The notes below the pieces were generated by a model, which did no database searches, had not been told where the DNA came from, and saw only the letters and a program-made list of their open reading frames with translations. Shown here piece after piece: positions 54,368 through 63,302 of a DNA stretch of 64,000 nucleotides. Source of the stretch: Pollutibacter soli (lineage in GTDB: Bacteria; Bacteroidota; Bacteroidia; Chitinophagales; Chitinophagaceae); NCBI GenBank assembly GCA_029269725.1, contig JARJHS010000007.1, forward strand, positions 248,001-312,000, in the 5' to 3' direction. Numbering within the stretch: position 1 is the stretch's first letter; the number at the start of each line of letters is the position of its first letter. Position numbers and translations under genes: made by a program.

Positions 54368-54688
54368 ATGAACATTTATGTTTCAAATCTGAGCTTTAAC
54401 GTTCAGGATGAAGACTTAAGAGAATTTTTTGCTGAGTACGGAGATGTATCTTCAGCTAAAGTAATTATGGACAAATTCACTAACCGTAGCCGCGGTTTCG
54501 GATTTGTTGAAATGTCAGATAACGCAGCTGCTCAGAAAGCAATCCAGGAACTGGATGGTGCTACTGTTGAAGGTCGTGCTATCAAAGTTAGCGAAGCTAA
54601 ACCACGCGAAGAAAGAAGCAATAACAACAGCTTCGGTGGTGGCGGCGGTAACAGGCGTTCATTTTCTGGTGGAAACAGCCGTTATTAA
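54368..54688 (+). CDS. RRM-type RNA-binding protein
   Basis: A 106-residue protein with one RNA-recognition motif: RNP2 IYVSNLSF at 3-10 and RNP1 RGFGFVEM at 43-50, followed by a glycine/arginine-rich tail (FGGGGGNRRSFSGG). Bacterial members of this kind are often cold- or stress-induced RNA chaperones. The long leader suggests post-transcriptional control. Confidence 0.93.
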   Translation: MNIYVSNLSFNVQDEDLREFFAEYGDVSSAKVIMDKFTNRSRGFGFVEMSDNAAAQKAIQELDGATVEGRAIKVSEAKPREERSNNNSFGGGGGNRRSFSGGNSRY

Positions 54689-54717
54689 TCAGAACCTTAA
54701 TCGAATCTTCATAAAGG

Positions 54718-54744
54718 ACCCTTCCTGTCAGGAAGGGTTTTTTT
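54718..54744 (+). terminator. intrinsic terminator after the RRM gene
   Basis: ACCCTTCCTG pairs with AGGAAGGGT around a short loop, then seven T residues. Confidence 0.88.
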
Positions 54745-54823
54745 ATTCATTAACATCCTTTTCTCGAATTCGTAAATTCCGGATTGGATATTGTCCGAAT
54801 TTTGTAATCTAAATTTCTTGTAC

Positions 54824-55174
54824 ATGTCTGAGTTGATTTCTGAATTCAATAGCTATCGTGAGAAAATGAATAAAGTGATTTTGGGAAAAGATAACCTGGT
54901 ATTGAAACGTCTCTGGAATCTGGATACAAACACTTATGAAGATGGCGCACTGGATAAGAAGACAAAGGAAATGCTCGGACTGGTAGCGAGCATGGTACTC
55001 AGATGCGATGATTGCATCAGATATCACCTGGGGAAGTGCCACGAACTGAACGTTTCTACCGATGAGCTGTATGAAGTATTTGCAGTCGCGAATATTGTCG
55101 GTGGAACAATCGTCATTCCACATACACGCCGCGCGGCTGAATATTGGGAAGAACTCGAAAACAGCAACCGGTAA
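54824..55174 (+). CDS. carboxymuconolactone decarboxylase family protein
   Basis: A 116-residue CMD-fold protein (MSELISEFNSYREKMNK) with the redox pair in LRCDDCIRYHLGK (Cys-x2-Cys-x3-His). It is the size of single-domain family members, unlike the longer paralogues of the island at 24-35 kb, and is not closely related to them. ATG 54,824 is preferred over one at 54,791. It lies 50 bases before korB. Confidence 0.88.
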   Translation: MSELISEFNSYREKMNKVILGKDNLVLKRLWNLDTNTYEDGALDKKTKEMLGLVASMVLRCDDCIRYHLGKCHELNVSTDELYEVFAVANIVGGTIVIPHTRRAAEYWEELENSNR

Positions 55175-55224
55175 GGAACATTGAAGAATTAGGTTTAAAT
55201 TTATTGTTTATCAGCGATTAGTTT

Positions 55225-56256
55225 ATGACGCAACAACCTACATTACCCGCACTTACTCCTAAAGATTTTCAGACAGACCAGGAAGTGCGCTGGTGCCCCG
55301 GCTGTGGAGACTATTCCATTCTTGCACAGGTCCAGAAAATAATGCCTGGATTAGGAATACCAAGGGAAAATATTGTAATCATTTCAGGTATTGGATGTTC
55401 CAGCAGGTTCCCATACTATATGGAGACTTATGGTATGCATTCCATACATGGTCGCGCTACAGCTATTGCCAGCGGATTGAAAGCAACTCGTCCTGAATTA
55501 AGTGTATGGATCGTTACGGGAGATGGTGATGGGTTGAGTATTGGCGGTAACCATACTATTCATTTGTTGCGGAGAAATTTTGATGTGAATATGATGTTGT
55601 TCAATAACCAGATTTATGGTTTGACAAAAGGGCAATACTCCCCGACATCTGAAGAAAATAAAGTTACCAAATCAACTCCCTTCGGAAGTATAGATCATCC
55701 ATTTAACCCCTTAGCGCTTGCAATGGGAGCAGATGCTACTTTTATTGCGCGTTCAATGGATCGCGATCCTAAACATCTGCAGGAATCATTATTGCGCAGC
55801 TACAAACACAGAGGCGCTTCATTTCTTGAGATTTACCAGAACTGCAATATTTTTAACGACGGTGCTTTTGAAATTTTTACTGAAAAAGGAAGCAAGCCCG
55901 AAGAAACATTATTCCTCGAACAAGGCAAACCGTTGATATTCGGCGCGGCGAAAGATAAGGGAATAAAACTTGATGGATTTCATCCCGTTGTTGTTCAACT
56001 AGGCGATAGCGTTAGTGCCGATGATTTATGGATACATGATGAAAATGACTTTTATAAAGCCCAGATATTAGTTCGTATTTTTGATGATCCACGTAAAGAT
56101 CAGCACCTCCCCAGGCCATTCGGTGTATTCTATGAAACCGATCGCCCCTGCTACGAAGATGTAATGTCGGCTCAGATCCAGGAAGTAATCTCAAAAAAAG
56201 GAAAGGGAGATCTGGATAAGCTGCTTAGAGGGAATGAGGTCTGGACGATTCAATAA
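55225..56256 (+). CDS. korB: 2-oxoacid:ferredoxin oxidoreductase beta subunit
   Basis: A 343-residue thiamine-diphosphate subunit: WCPGCGDYSIL with iron-sulfur ligand cysteines and the TPP motif GDGDGLSIGGNH...N. The wording is that of 2-oxoglutarate:ferredoxin oxidoreductase. The alpha subunit gene, usually next to it, is absent from the window. The stop codon is followed at once by an ACGT-type repeat. Confidence 0.9.
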   Translation: MTQQPTLPALTPKDFQTDQEVRWCPGCGDYSILAQVQKIMPGLGIPRENIVIISGIGCSSRFPYYMETYGMHSIHGRATAIASGLKATRPELSVWIVTGDGDGLSIGGNHTIHLLRRNFDVNMMLFNNQIYGLTKGQYSPTSEENKVTKSTPFGSIDHPFNPLALAMGADATFIARSMDRDPKHLQESLLRSYKHRGASFLEIYQNCNIFNDGAFEIFTEKGSKPEETLFLEQGKPLIFGAAKDKGIKLDGFHPVVVQLGDSVSADDLWIHDENDFYKAQILVRIFDDPRKDQHLPRPFGVFYETDRPCYEDVMSAQIQEVISKKGKGDLDKLLRGNEVWTIQ

Positions 56257-56948
56257 AGTTTAACGTTGAACGTAGAACGTATAACGTAAAAACCTGACGA
56301 TGTAAGTTACCAAACTAAACAAACCAGTAATATCTGGTAGAAAGTGGCTTATTCAAAAAACGCACTTTAAATTTTTTTTCATTTTCCGGATTTTCATTAT
56401 CGATTTTATCATTTACGAATTATCTAATTCAATCAAGAGCGTACGTTCAACGCTCTATGTTTAACGTACAACGTAAAAAAGGAAGCCAGCGATGGAAATC
56501 GCCGGCCTGTGCTTACCTCTGAAACCACAAAAAGAAAAAGTTGAAACGCACAATTTCGCGTAGGCATAACCGTATGCCTGCCGGCCCCTGCTCAGAGTCA
56601 TTGGCGTATATAAAAATGTTACCTCAGTATAGAAATGAGTTTAATTGTTTAGGTTGAAATAAAAAATTGAAACTTTAGTGGGAATCAAGAGAATTGGACT
56701 GACGGAGGGAAATTGGATGGTTTTCAGGTTGAATCAGGCGTTTTGTAAGCCTTTATCGTAGGTGATGGTAAAAGTAGTAACACAATTTTATATTTCAAAG
56801 TATTTTCTGAAAGAAAAAATACGAATGGGACAATTAGTTAATCTACGCGTTTTAATAATTTGATTTTCAGGAATTCATCAGAACAAAATTTCTGCTTAAT
56901 CGTAATAGTTTTTTTTATTTAAGTTAAAAATCGCCATTTTACCGGCCT
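56257..56948. other. long intergenic region with repeats and a structured segment
   Basis: About 690 bases without a gene. ACGT-type arrays lie at 56,262-56,290 and 56,440-56,476. A GC-rich structured segment lies at 56,481-56,610 (listed separately). The remaining AT-rich stretch up to threonylcarbamoyl-AMP synthase shows no promoter I would defend. Confidence 0.5.
56475..56610 (-). ncRNA. candidate structured RNA with terminator, minus strand
   Basis: Read on the minus strand: CTCTGA / TCAGAG, GCCGGC / GCCGGC and an AGGCATA / TATGCCT hairpin form nested or neighbouring stems, and the segment ends with CCGGCGAT / ATCGCTGG (one mismatch, loop TTCC) and CTTCCTTTTTT, a possible intrinsic terminator (56,505-56,475). 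The 5' end is uncertain. It matches no RNA family I could recognise. Confidence 0.4.
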
Positions 56949-57557
56949 ATGCTCATCAAAATTTATCCTGATCATCCTCAAAAAAGACAGATCGCTAAAA
57001 TTGCAAAATGTTTGAAAGAGGGTGGCGTTATTATTTATCCAACGGACACCGTTTATGGTTTCGGTTGCGATATCTATAATCAAAAAGCAGTTGAGAGGAT
57101 TTGTCGTATCAAAAACATCGAACCTGTTAAAGCACAATTGTCTTTTGTATGCGACAACCTTAGTCACCTGAGCAAATATGCAAGAAGTATTTCAACACCT
57201 TACTATCGCATATTAAAAAGTCATATACCTGGGCCATTCACATTTGTATTACCTGCGAGTAAAGAGGTGCCGAAAATATTAAAAAGTAAAAAAAATACTA
57301 TTGGTTTGCGTGTTCCGGACCATCCGATTGCGATTGCAATTATACATGAGTTAGGTAACCCTATCCTGAGTTCCTCATTGCCTGGTGAAATGGTGGAAGA
57401 ATTTACGGACCCTGAAAGTATTGACGACAAATTCGGAAAGCTGGTGGACCTGGTAGTCGATGGAGGAATTGGCGGCATGCACTATTCCACGATAATAGAT
57501 CTGACCGGAGATGAGCCTGCAGTATTAAGACAGGGCGCTGGAGAATTTGTTCAATAA
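56949..57557 (+). CDS. L-threonylcarbamoyladenylate synthase
   Basis: A 202-residue Sua5/YrdC-family enzyme that makes threonylcarbamoyl-AMP for tRNA t6A37. The motif GGVIIYPTDTVYGFGCD near residue 28 and the KxR region (RICRIKNIEP) are present. No Sua5 C-terminal extension. Followed by a bidirectional terminator. Confidence 0.93.
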   Translation: MLIKIYPDHPQKRQIAKIAKCLKEGGVIIYPTDTVYGFGCDIYNQKAVERICRIKNIEPVKAQLSFVCDNLSHLSKYARSISTPYYRILKSHIPGPFTFVLPASKEVPKILKSKKNTIGLRVPDHPIAIAIIHELGNPILSSSLPGEMVEEFTDPESIDDKFGKLVDLVVDGGIGGMHYSTIIDLTGDEPAVLRQGAGEFVQ

Positions 57558-57588
57558 AAAACTCCGGAGCAATTACCTCCGGAGTTTT
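57558..57588. terminator. bidirectional intrinsic terminator
   Basis: AAAACTCCGGAG pairs perfectly with CTCCGGAGTTTT around a 7-base loop, giving T-runs on both strands; it serves the convergent genes on either side. Confidence 0.85.
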
Positions 57589-57605
57589 CAGAGAATTTAC
57601 CATAC

Positions 57606-57917
57606 TTAGCGTCTGTCCCAGTCGTTGCGTTTTTGTTTGTAGATATTGCGATTCATTGCTCTCCAATCGCGTTCAATTCTTTTTCGTTCAGCATTGCTGA
57701 TATAACCATCGTTACATTTTGCACGACGAATCTTTTTTTGAAGTCGACGCTTCTGATAGGAATCATTGCGTGAATCATGTCTGTTGTATTTTCCCTGGTT
57801 ATAACCATATCTTTCTCTTTCATATGCGTTTTCTCTGTAACCAGGCTTTTGCGCGTAAACTGCAGACAAAGAAAGTGAAAGCGCAAGCATAAGGGCAAAT
57901 GCAATTTTAGTTTTCAT
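57606..57917 (-). CDS. small basic secreted protein
   Basis: About 103 residues from ATG 57,917: signal peptide (1-23, ...AVYAQ), then a very basic, Tyr/Arg/Asn-rich region (GYRENAYERERYGYNQG, DRRLQKKIRRAKC) and a C-terminal segment. No known domain. Such short basic proteins recur in Bacteroidetes near the cell envelope. Confidence 0.7.
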   Translation of the reverse strand: MKTKIAFALMLALSLSLSAVYAQKPGYRENAYERERYGYNQGKYNRHDSRNDSYQKRRLQKKIRRAKCNDGYISNAERKRIERDWRAMNRNIYKQKRNDWDRR

Positions 57918-58011
57918 TGCAGGAAATTTTAAATTGAAAAATCTGTCATACAGTATTAAGACCTTAGACAGATTCCGCAGTTTAATGCCTGGGGAAGCTT
58001 TAGCATTTCTT

Positions 58012-58611
58012 TCAGAATTCCAGTTCCGGAAGGTCAACGCAGGAGCGAAAAGTTTTACGGTGAAGAGGACTGAGGCCGTTTTCGGCTATAGCTGACCGGT
58101 GTGCGGCAGTTGCATAGCCTTTGTTTTCATTCCATCGATAATGAGGATATAAATGATGTTTGTCATTCATAAAATCATCCCGGAAAGTTTTGGCAAGAAT
58201 ACTGGCCGCGGCAATTGATGCATATATGCCATCGCCTTTGATGATCGTTTTGTGTGGGAGGTGTTGATAGCGAATAAAATGTTTACCGTCGATCAGGAGC
58301 AGTTCCGGTCTCAACATCAATTGATCGAGGGCTAGGTGCATCGCTTTATAGGAAGCCTGGAAAATATTTATACGGTCAATCTCCTCATGATCTACCTGAC
58401 CCACCGCCCAGGCAATTGCTTTTTCAAGGATGATATCCCGCAATTCGTACCTGTCTTTTTCTGTAAGCTGTTTAGAGTCATTTAACGTGCGGTTCCTGAA
58501 TTTTTTTGGAAGAATGACTGCTGCGGCAAACACGGGACCTGCGAGACATCCCCGCCCGGCTTCATCACAACCGGCTTCAATAAGTGTGTCCTGGAAAAAA
58601 GCTTTTAGCAT
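58012..58611 (-). CDS. rnhB: ribonuclease HII
   Basis: A 199-residue enzyme that cuts RNA in RNA-DNA hybrids. The DEAGRG motif (AGCDEAGRGCLAGPV) and conserved acidic residues later in the chain (LLIDGKHF) are present. ATG 58,611 is used; the extra 25 residues in the upstream frame are unlike the family. Divergent from ctaA. Confidence 0.93.
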   Translation of the reverse strand: MLKAFFQDTLIEAGCDEAGRGCLAGPVFAAAVILPKKFRNRTLNDSKQLTEKDRYELRDIILEKAIAWAVGQVDHEEIDRINIFQASYKAMHLALDQLMLRPELLLIDGKHFIRYQHLPHKTIIKGDGIYASIAAASILAKTFRDDFMNDKHHLYPHYRWNENKGYATAAHRSAIAENGLSPLHRKTFRSCVDLPELEF

Positions 58612-58686
58612 GGTGTTGTCGTACAGATAAAAATCAGTTTCAAATATACGGTAAGCGAACAGCCTGCAATACATTTGCATTCGCAT

Positions 58687-59736
58687 ATGAATAAAATTTC
58701 AGAACGTTCAGATAGGGCTGTGGGAATTTGGTTAATAACAGGGGTTGTGATGATTATGATCCAGGTTGCGCTGGGAGGAATTACCCGCCTTACCGGATCC
58801 GGATTATCGATCACAGAATGGAAACCCATACTCGGCGCATTTCCGCCTATGAACGATGCCGCCTGGCAATCTGCTTTTGAAAAATACAAAGAGATCGGCC
58901 AGTTTAAACATATCAATTTTGATTTTACTTTATCCGATTTCAAATTCATCTATTTCTGGGAATGGCTGCATCGTCTCTGGGGAAGAATCATCGGGATTGT
59001 TTTTCTCATTCCATTTATCTATTTCGTTGCCAGAAAGATGATTACACAGAAAATGATCATTCCAATGATCATTTTATTTCTCCTCGGTGGGTTGCAGGCT
59101 GCTATCGGATGGATAATGGTGATGAGCGGATTGAACAATGATGATGTTTCGGTTGACCATATCCGTTTGACAGTGCATTTTATCGCCGCCTTGATTCTTT
59201 TGGTCTACACGTGGTGGCTGGCCCTTCGTTACCTTGTGCCATCTCAGCAACAGCAATCGTTGCGTGCAGTAAAAAAATTCAACAGTTATTTACTTATTGT
59301 CCTCACGCTCCAGCTCATCTATGGCGCATTGATGGCCGGTCTTAAAGCGGGCAATACCGCACCTACCTGGCCGGATATAAATGGATTTTTCTGGCCGGCA
59401 GGCATGGAAAAATACCATGGACTTTCAAACCTTACGCATAATCCCTTAATGGTGCAGTTTATCCACCGGATGCTGGCCTATATTCTTTTTATTTCTGTGA
59501 TTGCGTGGTATTGGTTTGTTGGTAAAACGAAGACAACCGGTCAGTTAAACAGCATAAAAATTTATCCTTTGATTTTCGTTGTTGTTCAACTGTTGCTTGG
59601 TATCGGCACTGTTCTTCATTCCCCCGTACAAAAAGAACTTTTGTGGTGGGGCGTTGCCCATCAGTTTGTTGCCATGCTATTATTGCTTTCCATCACCTGG
59701 GTTCAATACCTGTCTATCCCAAGGCTGAAACGCTGA
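58687..59736 (+). CDS. ctaA: heme A synthase (COX15/CtaA)
   Basis: A 349-residue membrane enzyme with eight helices that oxidises heme O to heme A for the aa3 oxidase at 15.6-21.4 kb. Histidine positions typical of the family are visible: WLHRLWGRI, DHIRLTVHFIAA, FIHRMLAY and VAHQFVA; GGITRLTGSGLSITEWKP near residue 25 is a strong signature. ATG 58,687 is preferred over TTG 58,675. Confidence 0.94.
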   Translation: MNKISERSDRAVGIWLITGVVMIMIQVALGGITRLTGSGLSITEWKPILGAFPPMNDAAWQSAFEKYKEIGQFKHINFDFTLSDFKFIYFWEWLHRLWGRIIGIVFLIPFIYFVARKMITQKMIIPMIILFLLGGLQAAIGWIMVMSGLNNDDVSVDHIRLTVHFIAALILLVYTWWLALRYLVPSQQQQSLRAVKKFNSYLLIVLTLQLIYGALMAGLKAGNTAPTWPDINGFFWPAGMEKYHGLSNLTHNPLMVQFIHRMLAYILFISVIAWYWFVGKTKTTGQLNSIKIYPLIFVVVQLLLGIGTVLHSPVQKELLWWGVAHQFVAMLLLLSITWVQYLSIPRLKR

Positions 59737-59905
59737 TTATTCTTCACTTTATTTTAACCCTTCGGGAACCCGCTACCAGCGTGGTACTGACCATCTTTCA
59801 ACCTGGCCAGAGGGGATCTGTACGCCTTAAAGAAAAGGGTACTACCCGGCAGCAGATATTATTGCTATATTGTCTGCGTTTATACCCTGTAGCTAAGATT
59901 GAATT

Positions 59906-62215
59906 ATGACCATCCGGGAGTTTTCATTTGGTTTTTATTATTCTTTCCCTGTTCAGCTCTTTTTGCTGCACCTGAGGAAATACCAGGTACTGCTGCTATT
60001 CTGGTTTATTCTCTTTACTGCAGTCAGTGGTCAATTCCTGAAAACTTTTGGAGCAGATTCACTTTTCCTCGGTCCGGAATACCTTGGCAATGTAAATGCG
60101 TTGAGTATGGTAATGGTGGGCATAGGGCTTGGCATTTTTATCATGAGCTGGAATATCACCACCTTCATTCTGCATAGCCGCCATTTTAAATTTCTCGCGA
60201 CTACAACGAAACCTTTCCTGAAGTACTTTATCAACAATTCAGTTATCCCGCTCATTTTTATTTTCTACTATTCCTATATGCTGGTGCAGTATTACAGTAC
60301 CAGGGAGCTTCTCGGAACAACAGAGATATTTTTTCTCCTCTCCGGTTTTTTTTCCGGTCTAATTGTGATGATACTGATATCACTCATCTATTTCTTCGGG
60401 GCGGAGAAGACAATGCTTCGAAAAATGGAACCTGTGATCTCAGCTCCTCACCTTTATACAGGGCAATACGGACTGGGAGGGAAACACCATCATGAAAAAG
60501 GGCTGATCCATGTTGAATGGTTTTTCAATACAAGATTTAAGCTGAAAAAACCACGTGAAATCGCACACTATAGCCAGGAGTTCATAAAAACAATTTTCAA
60601 AAGACATCATTTTTCGGCAGTCATATCTATCATTCTCGCATTCCTGTTACTGGCTACGCTGGGATTATTCCAGGATAGCCCGGCGTTTAAAATTCCGGCA
60701 GCGAGTGCTATACTTCTGCTTTTTTCAATTTTAATTGCAGCATCGGGTGCATTGGTATATTGGTTAAAAAGCTGGTCATTTCTTGCGCTGATACTGGCGA
60801 TCCTCATATTCAATTTCATGTTGCATATGGATTGGGTTGATCCGCGAAACAAAGCTTACGGACTCAACTATTCCAATATCGAAGACAGACCCGTTTATTC
60901 GCGTTCCTCGATTCTGAATCTTTGTACGGTTGAAAAGATGGAAAAGGATCGCGAAAGTATGATAGCTGTTCTTAATGAGTGGAAAAAGAAACAATCCGAA
61001 GAAAAACCGGTCATGTTTATGATCTGTGTCAGCGGCGGCGGCACGCGATCTGCAAATTTCACGGTTAATGTATTACAGAAAATTGACAGCCTGATGAATG
61101 GGCAGCTCATGCACAAAACATTCATGATCACAGGAGCTTCAGGTGGCATGTTGGGAGCGACTTATTACCGTGAGTTGTACAGGATGCGACAGATGGGCAG
61201 GGCAATCAAACTGACTGAGAGCCGTCATGTGGACGCTGTGTCAAGAGATCTGCTGAATCCTTTGTTTTCGTCTATGGTTACCCGTGATATATTTGCGCCC
61301 GCGCAGAAATTTTCACTCGGCGACCAGCAGTACATAAAAGATCGTGCATATGCTTTTGAACAACAGTTGAATGAAAATACGTTTGGTGTACTCGATCATC
61401 AGCTGAAAGATTATAAAAATGATGAGTCCAATGCACGTATTCCCCTGATTTTTTTCAACGCTACCAATTCGGCGGATGGAAGAAAAATGGTGATATCCAC
61501 TCAGCCGGTAAGTTTTATGATGCGAAACTGGCCCGATAGTGCCAGCGGTATACTTGGTGAGCCTGATGCTGTCGACTTCTGTAGTTTCTTTTCAAAACAG
61601 GATCCGCAGAACCTTCGGATGTTATCAGCAATGCGTATCAATGCAACATTTCCTTATGTATTGCCTAATGTTTGGTTGCCTTCACAACCTGTTGTTGACG
61701 TGATGGATGCCGGTATTCGTGATAATTATGGTCAGGAAACTATGATACGCTTTCTCCAGGTTTTTAACGACTGGCTGAAAGAAAATACCTCGGAGGTAGT
61801 GATGATCCAGATCCGGGACAGAAAACTTGGCGACTGGGAGGATCATTCCAGGAGCACAGGCTTTACAGATCTGATCACAAAACCGATGACTGTGATCCAG
61901 CTCAATTGGATGAAATTGCAGGATTATTACCAGGAAGAACTGGTGAGTCTGGGAAACGAGGGATTTCAATTTCCATTTGAAAAACTCAATTTCTCTTATA
62001 TACCAGCAAAAAACGCCAAGGCAGCGGCGTTGAACTTTCACCTTACTACGAAGGAGAAAATTGATCTCGGCCTTGCTTTGTATTCGACTTCAAACCGACA
62101 AAGCTTTGCAGACGTCAACCGGATATACACGCATTCACTTTATGATAGTACCGGTGCGATACGCAGGCGAGGCGTTGAAGCTGGTCATGAAATTATTCAG
62201 CAGAAGGCTGAATAA
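59906..62215 (+). CDS. patatin-like phospholipase with N-terminal membrane domain
   Basis: A 769-residue protein: seven or eight N-terminal hydrophobic segments (about 25-330), then a patatin domain with the oxyanion GGGTRS near 376, the nucleophile GASGG (Ser about 412) and the catalytic Asp in DAGIRDNYG near 600. It would hydrolyse membrane lipids from the inner membrane. The 3' end overlaps the diacylglycerol-kinase-like gene by 23 bases on the other strand. Confidence 0.9.
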   Translation: MTIREFSFGFYYSFPVQLFLLHLRKYQVLLLFWFILFTAVSGQFLKTFGADSLFLGPEYLGNVNALSMVMVGIGLGIFIMSWNITTFILHSRHFKFLATTTKPFLKYFINNSVIPLIFIFYYSYMLVQYYSTRELLGTTEIFFLLSGFFSGLIVMILISLIYFFGAEKTMLRKMEPVISAPHLYTGQYGLGGKHHHEKGLIHVEWFFNTRFKLKKPREIAHYSQEFIKTIFKRHHFSAVISIILAFLLLATLGLFQDSPAFKIPAASAILLLFSILIAASGALVYWLKSWSFLALILAILIFNFMLHMDWVDPRNKAYGLNYSNIEDRPVYSRSSILNLCTVEKMEKDRESMIAVLNEWKKKQSEEKPVMFMICVSGGGTRSANFTVNVLQKIDSLMNGQLMHKTFMITGASGGMLGATYYRELYRMRQMGRAIKLTESRHVDAVSRDLLNPLFSSMVTRDIFAPAQKFSLGDQQYIKDRAYAFEQQLNENTFGVLDHQLKDYKNDESNARIPLIFFNATNSADGRKMVISTQPVSFMMRNWPDSASGILGEPDAVDFCSFFSKQDPQNLRMLSAMRINATFPYVLPNVWLPSQPVVDVMDAGIRDNYGQETMIRFLQVFNDWLKENTSEVVMIQIRDRKLGDWEDHSRSTGFTDLITKPMTVIQLNWMKLQDYYQEELVSLGNEGFQFPFEKLNFSYIPAKNAKAAALNFHLTTKEKIDLGLALYSTSNRQSFADVNRIYTHSLYDSTGAIRRRGVEAGHEIIQQKAE

Positions 62216-63095
62216 GCAGAAATGCATTTGGGATTACACCGATATCAAAAGATGATGAAGTTTCCGCAGGATCTCCGTCAATATGAAAGGGCGCATTATA
62301 GGGATTCTCAATTCTAAATCGATCTGTCTGAAAATATAAGATGCAATTCTTTTTAAAAATATCTTCCCGGATATCTCCAAAGCGGATTTGCTGAATTACT
62401 GAAATCAGTAGCTGAAGCTTATTCATTTTTTGAACTACAACAACATCCATTAATCCATCATTTAGTTTTGCCTGTGGAGCAATAGTAAACTGATTCCCAA
62501 ACTGGTTGCTGTTGGCAATGCTGATGAAGTAGGCTTCCGTATGATTGACATGCCCGCCCATGTGAATTCGAAATGGGTAACAACGGGCATTGAAGAAGTT
62601 TTTAATTCCGATTTTAAGATAGGTCTGTAAACCACGCGTAGGGCTACGCGAAAATTCATGGGCAACTTTAGCGTCAAACCCAATTCCGCTCAGCATACAG
62701 GAGAAATGTCCGTTTATGGTAAAAGCATCGATTGGCCGGGCTGTGCCTTCATAAACTATGTCCAGTGCTTTTTTCGTATCAACAGGGATTTTTGCTGATA
62801 ATGCGAGGCCATTTCCGCTACCTGTGGGTACTAACCCGAATCTTACACCTGTATGCCTCAACGCTGCAACAACATTTCTTACTGTGCCATCACCACCAAT
62901 AATTACAACATCGGAATATTTTCCGTTCCTGATTTCTTCTTCAAGTTCAGGGTACTTTCCTGCAGCATTAGTCGATGAAAATTCAAAAGGAATATTTCTG
63001 GCTTTTGCAGAAGACTCAACAAATTCCCGCAATCGCCTTTTTTTTCGGATACCTGCGGAAGGATTCATTAAAAAAGCAATACGACGATTGGACAT
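62193..63095 (-). CDS. diacylglycerol/lipid kinase family protein
   Basis: A 300-residue member of the YegS/DgkB family. The nucleotide-binding GGDGTVRNVV and VPTGSGNGLA motifs and the lipid-binding beta-rich C-terminal domain are present. It probably phosphorylates a membrane lipid. Overlaps the phospholipase gene at the 3' ends; an ACGT array lies just upstream. Confidence 0.9.
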   Translation of the reverse strand: MSNRRIAFLMNPSAGIRKKRRLREFVESSAKARNIPFEFSSTNAAGKYPELEEEIRNGKYSDVVIIGGDGTVRNVVAALRHTGVRFGLVPTGSGNGLALSAKIPVDTKKALDIVYEGTARPIDAFTINGHFSCMLSGIGFDAKVAHEFSRSPTRGLQTYLKIGIKNFFNARCYPFRIHMGGHVNHTEAYFISIANSNQFGNQFTIAPQAKLNDGLMDVVVVQKMNKLQLLISVIQQIRFGDIREDIFKKNCILYFQTDRFRIENPYNAPFHIDGDPAETSSSFDIGVIPNAFLLIQPSAE

Positions 63096-63113
63096 ATGGC
63101 AAAGCTAGGAGGT

Positions 63114-63165
63114 TAAACGTAAAACGTAGAACGTAGAATGTAAAACGTAGAACGTAAAACGTAAG
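63114..63165. repeat. 7-bp ACGT array
   Basis: Seven consecutive degenerate copies of a 7-base unit (AAACGTA/GAACGTA, one copy AATGTA). Similar shorter arrays lie at about 36,043-36,078, 56,262-56,290, 56,440-56,476 and 63,262-63,295, always between genes. Confidence 0.6.
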
Positions 63166-63302
63166 CTCTTGCATTTTTGGGCAGGCTTTAGAATTGGTAA
63201 AAGAAGGCTCGACGTAAAGTGAAAATCTGAAACCTGGAAAAGCTCAACATAATCTTAGGCTAACGTTCAACGTTTAACGTTACACGTTCAACCTTATATG
63301 TT

